The position numbers and the translations under genes were made by a program. A DNA stretch of 64,000 bases. Source: Mucilaginibacter limnophilus. GTDB taxonomy: Bacteria; Bacteroidota; Bacteroidia; Sphingobacteriales; Sphingobacteriaceae. The notes beneath the pieces are model-generated. The model was not told where the DNA came from. It did not search any database and worked only from the letters and a program-made list of their open reading frames with translations. Each line of letters opens with the position of its first letter. Position 1 is the first letter of the stretch. The stretch spans positions 1 to 64,000 of the forward strand of contig NZ_SACK01000004.1 of NCBI RefSeq assembly GCF_004005815.1. The letters run 5' to 3'. This document shows positions 52,780-62,010 of the stretch, piece after piece.

Positions 52780-53538
52780 ATGAGCAATACTACCACTGAA
52801 AATATAAAAGAACAACGGGAAGAAGCCTACGCGTTTTACAAAGAGGCATTAGATACATTAAATGCCACTAACACCCGCTTTATGCTGGGCGGCGCCTTTG
52901 CCATGTTTAAGTACACCGGGATTTACCGTGACACCAAAGACCTTGATGTTTTTTGCAAGGCAAGCGAGTATCCGAAAATATTAAAATGCTTCGCCGAAAA
53001 AGGCTACCGCATTGAACTTACCGACGTGCGCTGGCTGGCAAAGGCCTTTAAAGGAGATTATTTTATCGACATAATTTTTGATACCGTAAACAACATTTGC
53101 ACGGTTGACGACTCGTGGTATGAACATGCTACCGAAGGGGAGTTTGCAGGCGCTAATGTGAAATTTCTGCCGGCCGAAGAATTGATATGGTGTAAAATTT
53201 ATGTACAGAACCGCGAACGCTTTGATGGCGCCGATGTGAATCATATTATACTGAAACAAGGCAAAAACCTGAATTGGGAACGCATACTGTACCGGCTCGA
53301 CCAGCACTGGCACCTGCTGCTGGCGCAACTGATTATCTTCCAGTTTGTTTACCCGGCCGATTACCACGACATTATACCAAAATGGCTTTTTGACGAGCTG
53401 ATGCGCCGCGCGAATGAACAATATGACCTGCCGCCTGCTGTTGAAAAAGTAAGCCGTGGCCCGGTTATTGACCAAACACAGTATAGTATTGACATTAAAG
53501 AATGGAACTATAAGGTTTCAACCATAAAAACCGTTTGA
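52780..53538 (+). CDS. Nucleotidyltransferase-fold protein (AbiEii-like)
   Basis: A 252-aa protein with a polymerase-beta-like nucleotidyltransferase core: FMLGGAFAMFKYTGIYRDTK (GG at 37-38), metal ligands Asp54 and Asp56 in KDLDVF, and a third acidic site at FIDIIFD (97/101). The rest (about 120-252) is helical. Similar to AbiEii/antitoxin-linked NTases, but the partner is a phosphoesterase, not AbiEi. Its TGA overlaps the ATG of the next gene. Confidence 0.85.
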   Translation: MSNTTTENIKEQREEAYAFYKEALDTLNATNTRFMLGGAFAMFKYTGIYRDTKDLDVFCKASEYPKILKCFAEKGYRIELTDVRWLAKAFKGDYFIDIIFDTVNNICTVDDSWYEHATEGEFAGANVKFLPAEELIWCKIYVQNRERFDGADVNHIILKQGKNLNWERILYRLDQHWHLLLAQLIIFQFVYPADYHDIIPKWLFDELMRRANEQYDLPPAVEKVSRGPVIDQTQYSIDIKEWNYKVSTIKTV

Positions 53539-54275
53539 TGATGGAATCTAAGAAAATTATAGCCGCTGTTGGAGACATACACATACGAGATACGGATAAA
53601 GGTAAATGGGTAGACTGCTTTAAAGAACTCTCCCGTAAAGCGGATATACTGATCATTACCGGCGACCTTACCGATACCGGCGATGAAAGCGAAGCACATA
53701 TTCTGGCTGATGAATTGAAAGCCTGTTCGATACCGGTTGTTGCCGTATTAGGTAACCACGACTATGAAAAAGGCCGCCATAAACTGATCCGCCAGGTTAT
53801 GCAGCAGGCCGGTGTGCACATGCTTGATGGTGAAGCCATAGTGATTGATGGTATCGGCTTTGCCGGGGTGAAAGGTTTTGGCGGCGGCTTTGACAATCAC
53901 CTGCTATCCATGTTTGGAGAGGAAGCCATGAAAGCCTTTGTACAAGAAGCGGTTAACGAAGCCCTTAATCTTGACAGAGCCCTTGCCCGCATTGACCAGG
54001 AGCATGGCGACATTCCCAAAATTGCCGTTTTGCACTATTCACCGTTAAAGGCTACCGTTGTTGGCGAACCTTTGGAGATATTTCCATTTCTGGGCTCGTC
54101 GCGTCTGGCTGAGCCGCTGATACGCCGTAATGTTAAGGCCGCATTTCACGGTCACGCACATATTGGCACCCTTGAAGGCGAAACACACGGTATAAAGGTT
54201 TATAATGTAGCCAAGCCTATATTAAAGCAGGTAGGATATGATCTGCCGTTCTTTTTATTTGAGGTGGAGGTGTAG
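53538..54275 (+). CDS. Calcineurin-like metallophosphoesterase
   Basis: A 245-aa protein with the full dimetal motif set: GDIHIRD (Asp13, His15), TGDLTDTGDE (Asp43), LGNHDYEKG (Asn73, His74), VLHYSPLKA and GHAHIG. Overlaps the NTase stop codon by one nucleotide (TGATG), so the two are translationally coupled. A TTG one codon upstream is not preferred. Substrate unknown. Confidence 0.9.
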   Translation: MMESKKIIAAVGDIHIRDTDKGKWVDCFKELSRKADILIITGDLTDTGDESEAHILADELKACSIPVVAVLGNHDYEKGRHKLIRQVMQQAGVHMLDGEAIVIDGIGFAGVKGFGGGFDNHLLSMFGEEAMKAFVQEAVNEALNLDRALARIDQEHGDIPKIAVLHYSPLKATVVGEPLEIFPFLGSSRLAEPLIRRNVKAAFHGHAHIGTLEGETHGIKVYNVAKPILKQVGYDLPFFLFEVEV

Positions 54276-54276
54276 A

Positions 54277-54698
<422 letters not shown>

Positions 54699-54706
54699 AA
54701 TTTAAT

Positions 54707-54976
54707 TTATCTGTATTCTATCTCGAATTCATTAATATTAATGCATACATCATTAAAAAAGCTCTCAATTCTCACTGAAAAGTCTCCAAGCTTTTTTTGA
54801 TCAATCTTATAATTAAGCCAAATAACTTTTAAGGGCAAATCAACCCAACCTGTTAAACAATCCCAAAGCGCATCTAAATTTTCACCATAATAATGCGGGA
54901 GTTCCAACTCTTGCTTTAAAATTTTGTGAAATTCAGCTTCATTAGCAATACTATTCCCGTCAATTGATATTTCCAT
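54707..54976 (-). CDS. Barstar-family RNase inhibitor
   Basis: An 89-aa protein of the barstar family: LPHYYGENLDALWDCLTG is the barnase-binding helix signature, followed by WVDLPLKVIWLN and a final strand. Barstar normally neutralises a secreted RNase; no barnase is in the window. Its stop is 8 nt before the phase-variable lipoprotein start. Confidence 0.9.
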   Translation of the reverse strand: MEISIDGNSIANEAEFHKILKQELELPHYYGENLDALWDCLTGWVDLPLKVIWLNYKIDQKKLGDFSVRIESFFNDVCININEFEIEYR

Positions 54977-54995
54977 ATCCCTGATAAATATAAGA

Positions 54996-55760
54996 TTACG
55001 CCAAATTACTTAATACGAAATTATTAAGTGCAGCTAAATTGTGCACAGCATCGCCCATGGTATTGTTAAAATATGCATAAACGGTTTTACCTTCGGCCAG
55101 CCAGTCGGTTATATAACTTGCATACTCTGCCAAGAAATCATCTGCATAGCTGCCCCTGTAACCACCCTGAGGACCATGGAAACGCAGGTAAATAACATCG
55201 CTTGAAGTTACTACCATTGGCGCGGCAGATGCAGGCAGATCATGCAGTACCATACTGCAGTTATAATTTTCCAGCATTTCGTATGTCTCATCCCTGTACC
55301 AGCTGCGGTGCCTGAATTCAACCGCTATTTTCCATGAATTTCCAGGATCAACCTCGTGCACTGCTTGTATAAGCGTCTCCACGTTTAACCGCCTATCATA
55401 AGCTAATTTTGGCGGGAATTGGATCAGTAGACAGCCCTTTTTATCGCCGGCTGCATCAAGTACCTGCATAAACCGATCTATATCCTCTGTGCGAAAGTTT
55501 AGTTCTTTGACATGGGTGATCTCTTTCCACAGCTTGAAGGTGAATTTGAAATTAGAAGATACGCTTTCCGCCCACTTTCTGATGGTCGCCGCCTGCGGAA
55601 CTTTGTAAAATGAACTGTTTATTTCTATACTGTTAAACAAGTACGCGTAGTACTCAAGCCTGCTTTTGTCTTTAAATTGAGGTGGATAGAATTGTTTATT
55701 GGGCACAGGCAAAGCCAGTCCGCTTGTGCCGCTGTAAAATGAAGGATTGTCATTGGTCAT
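54996..55760 (-). CDS. DUF72-family protein
   Basis: A 254-aa TIM-barrel-like protein of the DUF72/YecE family: SFYSGTSGLALP, YYAYLFNSIEINSSFYKVPQ, AVEFRHRSWYRDETYEML, VIYLRFHGPQGGYRG and YAYFNNTMGDAVHN. Function unknown. It overlaps the 3' end of the epimerase gene by 11 nt, so the two are coupled. Confidence 0.92.
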   Translation of the reverse strand: MTNDNPSFYSGTSGLALPVPNKQFYPPQFKDKSRLEYYAYLFNSIEINSSFYKVPQAATIRKWAESVSSNFKFTFKLWKEITHVKELNFRTEDIDRFMQVLDAAGDKKGCLLIQFPPKLAYDRRLNVETLIQAVHEVDPGNSWKIAVEFRHRSWYRDETYEMLENYNCSMVLHDLPASAAPMVVTSSDVIYLRFHGPQGGYRGSYADDFLAEYASYITDWLAEGKTVYAYFNNTMGDAVHNLAALNNFVLSNLA

Positions 55761-56166
55761 AATTATTGTCTCTCTCCTGGCATAACTCTATCAGCACACC
55801 ATTAGCGGTTTTAGGATGCAAAAAACAAACCAGTTTGTTATCAGCACCCGGCTTAGGTTTATCGTTCAGCAAGATAAACCCCTCGCCTTTTAACCGTTCC
55901 ATTTCGGCTTTAATGTCATCTACCTCAAAGGCTATGTGATGTACTCCCTCTCCTTTCTTATCAATAAACTTGCTTATGGCACTATCAGGCGATGTGCCCT
56001 CAAGCAGTTCTACCTTGTTCGGCCCCGACTGTAAAAAAGCAGTTTTTACAAACTCAGAGGCAACCTGTTCCACCTTATAAACGTTAGTATTAAGCAGCTT
56101 TTGGTATATGCTGCTTGCTGCTTCAAGGTTACTTACGGCAATGCCGATATGTTCTATTTTGTTCAT
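55750..56166 (-). CDS. mce: Methylmalonyl-CoA epimerase
   Basis: A 138-aa VOC-fold enzyme interconverting (R)- and (S)-methylmalonyl-CoA in the propionate pathway. Metal-binding His in IEHIGIAVSN and GVHHIAFEVDDI, and Glu in NGVLIELCQE. Methylmalonyl-CoA mutase is not in the window. Confidence 0.93.
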   Translation of the reverse strand: MNKIEHIGIAVSNLEAASSIYQKLLNTNVYKVEQVASEFVKTAFLQSGPNKVELLEGTSPDSAISKFIDKKGEGVHHIAFEVDDIKAEMERLKGEGFILLNDKPKPGADNKLVCFLHPKTANGVLIELCQERDNNYDQ

Positions 56167-56178
56167 GGTTGTTTTTAT

Positions 56179-56301
56179 AGTCCGAAAGTCCGCATATGTC
56201 AGAAAGTCCGGGAGTTCCGTTTTTAGAAAAGTTGGTGTTATGAATGTAACGTGTAATACTGTTTCCGTCTTTCGGACTTTACGACCTTCGGACTTACGAA
56301 C
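56179..56301. repeat. TCCGAAAGTC-type inverted repeat cluster (copy 2)
   Basis: Left arm (56179-56219) has TCCGAAAGTCCG and AGAAAGTCCGGGAG; right arm (56261-56301) has TTTCCGTCTTTCGGACTTTA and CCTTCGGACTTACG. Same design as 13171-13330, here between mce and iscS. Confidence 0.8.
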
Positions 56302-56367
56302 TAAAATTCTTTAAAAAGTGACCAAAATCATGACAGTTTTTGAACAATTTTAAATAATTTATTTGTA

Positions 56368-56375
56368 TATCTTTG
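56368..56375 (+). promoter_or_regulatory. Promoter -7 box of the isc operon
   Basis: TATCTTTG (exact TAnnTTTG) lies 18 nt before the iscS start. A TTTG (56339-56342) lies 25 nt upstream, slightly far for a -33 box. Confidence 0.5.
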
Positions 56376-56393
56376 TATTGATAAACACACACT

Positions 56394-57605
56394 ATGGACT
56401 TACCTATTTATTTAGATAATAACGCAACTACCCCAATGGATCCGCGGGTGCTTGAGGCTATGCTGCCTTACTTCACCAACAAATTTGGTAACGCTGCCAG
56501 CCGTAACCACGCGTTTGGCTGGGTGGCTGAAGAAGCTGTTGACTATGCCCGCGAACAAGTGGCTAAAATAATTGGAGCAACCGAAAAGGAAATCATCTTT
56601 ACTTCAGGCGCTACCGAGAGTGACAACCTTGCCATTAAGGGTGTGTTTGAAATGTATAAAGACAAAGGAAATCATATTATAACTGCTGTAACCGAGCACA
56701 AAGCCGTTTTAGACGCATGTAAACACGTTGAAAAAATGGGTGGTCGCGTTACTTACCTTCCTGTTAAGGAAGATGGCCTGGTTGACCTTGAGTTACTTGA
56801 ACAAAACATGACCCAGGAAACCATACTGGTATCTATCATGTATGGTAACAACGAGATTGGCGTTATTCAGCCGGTGAAAGAAATTGCTGCTATAGCACAC
56901 AAATATGGCGCCCTGTTCATGACAGACGCTACCCAGGCGGTTGGTAAAATACCGGTTGATGTTAATGCTGACGGTATTGACCTGCTGGCTTTATCAGCAC
57001 ATAAAATGTACGGTCCTAAAGGTGTAGGCGCGCTTTACGTTCGTCGTAAAGGTCCGCGTGTTAAGGTTACTGCACAAATGGACGGTGGTGGCCACGAGCG
57101 CGGTATGCGTTCAGGTACATTGAATGTACCAGGCATTGTTGGCTTAGGTAAAGCTTGCGAAATAGCCCGTGAAGAAATGGCATCTGAAGCATTGCGCCTG
57201 TCATCACTTCGTGATAAACTGGAAGCATCATTAACCGAACTTGAAGAAAGCTATGTTAACGGTAACAAACAATACCGCTTACCGCACGTAGCAAACATTT
57301 CTTTCAAATATGTTGAGGGTGAAGGTTTGATGATGGCGATGAAAGACCTTGCTGTATCATCAGGCTCTGCCTGTACTTCGGCTTCGTTAGAACCGTCATA
57401 CGTTCTTAAAAGCTTAGGTTTGTCAGACGATCTGGCACACTCTTCGATACGTTTTGGCTTAGGCCGCTTCACTACCGAAGAAGAAGTTGATTACGCTATC
57501 GAGGTAACTAAAAAAGCGGTTAACCACCTTCGCGAGCTTTCACCACTATGGGAAATGTTTAAAGAAGGTATCGACCTGAACTCAATTGAGTGGGCAGAAC
57601 ACTAA
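56394..57605 (+). CDS. iscS: Cysteine desulfurase IscS
   Basis: A 403-aa PLP enzyme releasing sulfur from cysteine for iron-sulfur clusters and tRNA thiolation. Shows [20 protein letters not shown], the PLP Lys in [12 protein letters not shown] and the active-site Cys loop [17 protein letters not shown]. Start MDLPIYLD. Leads iscS-iscU-iscA; no IscR regulator precedes it. Confidence 0.97.
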   Translation: MDLPIYLDNNATTPMDPRVLEAMLPYFTNKFGNAASRNHAFGWVAEEAVDYAREQVAKIIGATEKEIIFTSGATESDNLAIKGVFEMYKDKGNHIITAVTEHKAVLDACKHVEKMGGRVTYLPVKEDGLVDLELLEQNMTQETILVSIMYGNNEIGVIQPVKEIAAIAHKYGALFMTDATQAVGKIPVDVNADGIDLLALSAHKMYGPKGVGALYVRRKGPRVKVTAQMDGGGHERGMRSGTLNVPGIVGLGKACEIAREEMASEALRLSSLRDKLEASLTELEESYVNGNKQYRLPHVANISFKYVEGEGLMMAMKDLAVSSGSACTSASLEPSYVLKSLGLSDDLAHSSIRFGLGRFTTEEEVDYAIEVTKKAVNHLRELSPLWEMFKEGIDLNSIEWAEH

Positions 57606-57677
57606 GATTTTAATTTCGAATTTCGGGAGCAAAATAGAATTTAGTATTTAGAGATTAGAATTTAAAGACATAAGACA

Positions 57678-58091
57678 ATGGCATATTCAGATAAAGTAAT
57701 TGATCATTACACCAACCCGCGCAACGTGGGTACATTAGATAAAAGCAGCCACAAAGTAGGTACCGGTCTTGTAGGTGCCCCTGAGTGCGGCGACGTAATG
57801 CGTTTGCAAATTGAAGTTGATGACAACAATGTTATCACCGACGCAAAATTTAAAACCTTCGGCTGCGGCTCGGCTATCGCGTCGTCGTCGTTAGCTACAG
57901 AGTGGCTTAAAGGCAAAACCATTGACGATGCAATGGCTATAGACAATATGGATATTGTTGAAGAGCTGGCATTGCCGCCGGTAAAAATCCACTGCTCGGT
58001 ACTGGCCGAAGACGCTATTAAAGCGGCTATTAACGACTACCGTGTAAAAAACGGTTTAGAGCCAATTGAGCTGGAAAAATCACACCATTAA
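57678..58091 (+). CDS. iscU: Iron-sulfur scaffold IscU
   Basis: A 137-aa scaffold with three conserved cysteines: PECGDVMRL, FKTFGCGSAIASSS and VKIHCSVLAEDA, and the IscS-contacting LPPVKIHC loop. It lies 72 nt after iscS and receives sulfur from it. Confidence 0.97.
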   Translation: MAYSDKVIDHYTNPRNVGTLDKSSHKVGTGLVGAPECGDVMRLQIEVDDNNVITDAKFKTFGCGSAIASSSLATEWLKGKTIDDAMAIDNMDIVEELALPPVKIHCSVLAEDAIKAAINDYRVKNGLEPIELEKSHH

Positions 58092-58096
58092 GAGCA

Positions 58097-58186
58097 GAGT
58101 CAAGAGCCAAGAATTAAGAACCAAGAAATAAACTGGTTTAAATTTTGATGGCTATATCTTGATTCCTGATTCTTAACTTTTGAATC
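58097..58186. repeat. Imperfect inverted repeat in the iscU-iscA spacer
   Basis: Left arm 58097-58128 (GAGTCAAGAGCCAAGAATTA...) and right arm 58155-58186 pair at about three quarters of 32 positions. Both arms are built from AAGAA/TTCTT-type repeats. Confidence 0.55.
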
Positions 58187-58195
58187 TATTTAAAA

Positions 58196-58522
58196 ATGGT
58201 TACAGTAACTGATAAAGCGAAAGATAAAATAAACCACCTGATGCAGGACGCCGGGCTTGATGCCTCGTATTTTCTGCGGGTATCGGTACAGGGTGGCGGT
58301 TGCTCGGGCTTATCATATAATTTGGATTTTGATAACGAAGAGAAAAAAGGCGACCAATTTTTTGAAGATAAAGGTGTACGCATGGCGCTTGACATGAAAT
58401 CGTTCCTTTACCTGGCCGGCACTGAACTTGACTTCTCAGACGGGTTGAACGGAAAAGGCTTTAACTTCCATAACCCTAACGCAAGCCGCACCTGCGGTTG
58501 CGGCGAAAGCTTTTCGGTATAA
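58196..58522 (+). CDS. iscA: IscA/HesB-family iron-sulfur carrier
   Basis: A 108-aa A-type carrier with the three conserved cysteines in GGGCSGLSYNLDF and RTCGCGESF. Receives or stores clusters for target proteins. Start MVTVTDKAKDKI agrees with the family. IscA and ErpA cannot be separated from sequence alone; position after iscU favours IscA. Confidence 0.93.
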   Translation: MVTVTDKAKDKINHLMQDAGLDASYFLRVSVQGGGCSGLSYNLDFDNEEKKGDQFFEDKGVRMALDMKSFLYLAGTELDFSDGLNGKGFNFHNPNASRTCGCGESFSV

Positions 58523-58654
58523 GGTATCTGACGCTATGATATAGAGAAGCCGCTTTTAAGTGGCTTTTTTTATGAACTACTCTACCCTCTGCTTGGAGAG
58601 TACTGTAATACATTATATCATTTATACTCTATTTTTAGAAAAGTTGGAGCGGGG

Positions 58655-59251
58655 CTAATACACGTCTATCACCTGTCCTGTAATACCGCCAAATATACTC
58701 CGCACATAACCCGCCGTTACTCTGTCCATGGTAACCGGAACCGCACCCGGAAATACAGGGAAATAATGCGGTGAATCAATCACCACACCCGGACTCACAA
58801 CATTAACACGTACACCGTCTTCCAATTCAATAGCGGCTCCTTTAACAAAGGCATTTAAAGCGCCATTGATTAATGTTACGTTACTGAAATTTAAAAACGG
58901 TTCGGTTGCCAGCAAGCCTGACGTAAGTGTAAAAGAACCTTTAGCGTTAATATAATGCTGACCGATCAGCACCAGGTTTACCTGCCCTAAAAGCTTATTT
59001 TCTATCCCCTTTTTATAATCAGCGGGCGTTGCGTCTTTAATCAATCCAAAGTGCCCTGAACCTGTAGTGCTTATTAGTGCGTCGAAACTTCCTACCTGTT
59101 TGTAGAACGCTTCTATTGATTCAGGCGAGGTGATATCAACCTGCAGATCGCCGCTTTTTGAACCGGCGGTAACTATCTCATGATCTGTCTTCAAAGCCTC
59201 AACTACTTTTTTGCCTATGGTGCCTGATGCACCTACAATTATTATTTTCAT
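58655..59251 (-). CDS. Short-chain dehydrogenase-like protein lacking the catalytic Tyr
   Basis: A 198-aa Rossmann-fold protein: IIIVGASGTIGKKVVEAL (NAD(P) motif), TSPESIEAFYKQVGSFDAL, then TLTSGLLATEPFL. At the position of the SDR YxxxK pair the sequence reads LINGALNAFVKGA, with no Tyr or Lys in register. So oxidoreductase chemistry is doubtful; it resembles short NAD-binding SDR homologues. Monocistronic. Confidence 0.8.
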   Translation of the reverse strand: MKIIIVGASGTIGKKVVEALKTDHEIVTAGSKSGDLQVDITSPESIEAFYKQVGSFDALISTTGSGHFGLIKDATPADYKKGIENKLLGQVNLVLIGQHYINAKGSFTLTSGLLATEPFLNFSNVTLINGALNAFVKGAAIELEDGVRVNVVSPGVVIDSPHYFPVFPGAVPVTMDRVTAGYVRSIFGGITGQVIDVY

Positions 59252-59387
59252 TGTGATATTAATTATTTAGCAATCTTAAATATTACTGAAACAAGTGTTA
59301 TCATTTAAAAGTCAGGCATGAGAAAGATATCGTCGGAATTTTGTAAAATAAAAATTAGCTTTGTTTACTGATTGATAACCTGAATTA

Positions 59388-61298
59388 ATGAATTTCGAGA
59401 ATAAAGTTTCAACTGTTCCCGGTTTTATACGCAATATAGTAGTTAACATTCACCCGGAAACGCATCCATTTTTAAGTCATAAAGTAAAGGATACATGGGT
59501 TGACATTACATATAAAGAAGCTATTGAAAAGATCGATGCTATATCGGCATGGCTGCTGCACATCGGCATACAAAAAGGTGATAAGCTGGCATTGATCATC
59601 GAGAACGGTCCGGATTATATTTATTATGATCAGGCATTACAGCAAATTGGTGCGGTAAACACATCTATCTACCCTACCCTTAGCGAGGCGGATATGGAAT
59701 ATATCCTGAATGATTCGGGCGCGCGCACAATTTTGGTAGGCAATCCTTTTCTGTTTAAAAAAGTACTTAAAATCGCTAACAATTGCCCGGCGTTGATACG
59801 CGTTATCCCGGCGTTTGACGATCACGAAAAACATATCAACAGCGCCGTTAACGCTAATATTGTAAGCTTAAAACAGGTCGCTGAAGAGGGACTTACTCTA
59901 ATTGACCAGTACCGCTCAGCAATTACAACCAGTCGAGAAGCCATACTGCCGTCAGATCTTTCCTGCCTGATTTATACATCAGGTACAACCGGTATTCCTA
60001 AAGGTGTAATGCTAACCCATTACAATCTTACCACCAACGTTTGGGCCAGTTTAATACAGATCACTGTGGTGGATAAGGATGATGTTTTCCTGTCGTTCCT
60101 GCCACTGTCGCATGTGTTTGAGCGGACAGCAACTTATCATATTTGCCTTGCTGTTGGCTGTAAAATTGCTTTCGCGCAAAGCCTCGACTTGCTTGCCCGC
60201 AATATGGGCGAGGTACGCCCGACGGTGATGAATTGCGTACCACGACTGCTCGAGCGAATACAGGACAGGGCTATGAAATCGGGCACCGCGGGTGGTGGTT
60301 TTAAAGCTAAGATATTTACATGGTCGTTGGGTATCGGGCGGAAGTTTCGTGAAACCAACGAAGCAGGCAAAACGCCGGGCATTGTGCTTTCGGTTCAAAA
60401 TAGAATAGCCGAAAAACTGGTATTCAATAAGATAAAAGAGAAAACCGGCGGCAGGCTGAAATTCATGATCTCTGGTGGCGGCGCACTACCTAAAAACGTA
60501 GGTGAGTTTTTCGGCGACCTTGGTATAAAAGTTTTAGAAGGCTATGGCCTTACTGAAACATCACCGGTGATGAGCGTGAATGAGCAGGACAGGCAGGTAT
60601 ATGGCACCGCAGGCCGTGTTATACCGGGTATTGAAGTAGGCATACAAAATATCGACACCAAACAGATTTACACTATACAAACCCACGAAAGCTTTAAGCC
60701 GGATTTCCAGAGTGAGGAAGGCGAGATAATTGTGCGCGGGCATTGCGTAATGAAGGGCTACTGGAACAAACCGGAAGAAACCGCCGTTGCCATTGATGCT
60801 GACGGCTGGTTTCATACAGGTGATATTGGCCGCTTTTATAAAGGTAATATTCAGATAACCGACAGGCTGAAAAACATGCTGGTAAACGCCTATGGCAAAA
60901 ACGTTTATCCTACTCCGGTGGAGAACACCTACCTAAAAAGCCCCAAAATTGAAGGCGTATTTTTAATTGGCGATAAACGTGAGCACATTACAGCCATCAT
61001 CATACCCAACAAAGAATCGCTTCAGGAACAATTCAATTTAAAAGAAGAGTTTTTTGAACGTCCGGAAGTATTTATTGACGACAAGGAAATAAACCAATGG
61101 ATAGGTCAGGACATCCGCAAATTATCAAATGAACTGGCTAAGTTTGAGCGCATAAAAGCTTTTAAAGTAAAGCGTAAGCCATTCAGCATGGAAGATGGTG
61201 AGATCACGCCTACCCTTAAAGCTAAACGCAAAGTGATTGAGAAGAAATATGCTGATGTGATTGACGAGCTTTATCTGCAGGAAACTGAGGCGGATTGA
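59388..61298 (+). CDS. Long-chain fatty acid--CoA ligase
   Basis: A 636-aa AMP-forming acyl-CoA synthetase. Motifs: DLSCLIYTSGTTGIPKGVML (ATP loop), LEGYGLTETSPVMSV (A5), GWFHTGDIGRF and ITDRLKNMLVNAYGKNVYP (hinge region), C-terminal catalytic Lys in TLKAKRKVI. FadD/FAA-like (FadD15 type). Followed one nucleotide later by the next gene. Confidence 0.94.
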   Translation: MNFENKVSTVPGFIRNIVVNIHPETHPFLSHKVKDTWVDITYKEAIEKIDAISAWLLHIGIQKGDKLALIIENGPDYIYYDQALQQIGAVNTSIYPTLSEADMEYILNDSGARTILVGNPFLFKKVLKIANNCPALIRVIPAFDDHEKHINSAVNANIVSLKQVAEEGLTLIDQYRSAITTSREAILPSDLSCLIYTSGTTGIPKGVMLTHYNLTTNVWASLIQITVVDKDDVFLSFLPLSHVFERTATYHICLAVGCKIAFAQSLDLLARNMGEVRPTVMNCVPRLLERIQDRAMKSGTAGGGFKAKIFTWSLGIGRKFRETNEAGKTPGIVLSVQNRIAEKLVFNKIKEKTGGRLKFMISGGGALPKNVGEFFGDLGIKVLEGYGLTETSPVMSVNEQDRQVYGTAGRVIPGIEVGIQNIDTKQIYTIQTHESFKPDFQSEEGEIIVRGHCVMKGYWNKPEETAVAIDADGWFHTGDIGRFYKGNIQITDRLKNMLVNAYGKNVYPTPVENTYLKSPKIEGVFLIGDKREHITAIIIPNKESLQEQFNLKEEFFERPEVFIDDKEINQWIGQDIRKLSNELAKFERIKAFKVKRKPFSMEDGEITPTLKAKRKVIEKKYADVIDELYLQETEAD

Positions 61299-61299
61299 T

Positions 61300-61950
61300 A
61301 TGAAAGATATCGGGATATTACTTTTAGGTCTACTTGTATTTCAAACAAGTTGGGGACAATCTAAAATCTGTGGCTGTCCTGATGACAAGTCGATTATCGA
61401 AAGTCCCGCCAATTGTAAAATCGTTAGTCTGCAAAACGGCTCCAAACTTTATTATCAATTTAACTGTGATTCAGTTTGGCTAACATTAGAAAACAATAAG
61501 GGATTAAAGAAAATTATTTATAGCATGACCGGTGAGATGTTTCGTGAATTGTACGGAATTAATTACCGGATAGGTTATCAACTTGCAAAAGAGTATAATA
61601 AGTATTTACTGTTCAGAACCGGTTGTCCAGCTAACGGACGCTGCAATTTTGTCGTTATAAATAAGCTAAACGGAAAAAAAGTTTTAGAGTTGGGCGAGTT
61701 AATTTACGACCATAGTACTAATAAATTTTATCCTTTTGTGATTTATTTTGCAAACCATGATAACCCTCGGCAAATTGTAATACATTATTTGGATACAGCT
61801 AAAAAATATGTGTTTTCAGTAAGCAGTATTAGTATTGAAGGTAATTTTCCTGAATATGAGTTTGATGAAGTTTCAGTTAAAAATAATAGGTTAATACTTC
61901 GTAAAAATAAAAAGGTTATTGCCATTAATATATTAAAATATCATAGTTGA
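61300..61950 (+). CDS. Hypothetical secreted protein
   Basis: A 216-aa protein with signal peptide MKDIGILLLGLLVFQTSWGQ and a Cys-containing beta-rich mature part (KICGCPDDKSIIESPANCK; RTGCPANGRCNFVVINKLNG). No family recognised. It starts one nucleotide after the acyl-CoA ligase stop (GATATG) and is likely co-transcribed. The AT-rich codon use differs from its neighbours. Confidence 0.72.
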   Translation: MKDIGILLLGLLVFQTSWGQSKICGCPDDKSIIESPANCKIVSLQNGSKLYYQFNCDSVWLTLENNKGLKKIIYSMTGEMFRELYGINYRIGYQLAKEYNKYLLFRTGCPANGRCNFVVINKLNGKKVLELGELIYDHSTNKFYPFVIYFANHDNPRQIVIHYLDTAKKYVFSVSSISIEGNFPEYEFDEVSVKNNRLILRKNKKVIAINILKYHS

Positions 61951-62010
61951 CGATAACCCGCCCCTTTGCAGGTGTTCCACCTGCAAACGCATTAGTATTA
62001 CCTTTGCGCT

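Noticed and set aside
52780..54275. AbiE toxin-antitoxin pair
   Set aside because: No AbiEi antitoxin; partner is a metallophosphoesterase, so the abiE label is not supported.
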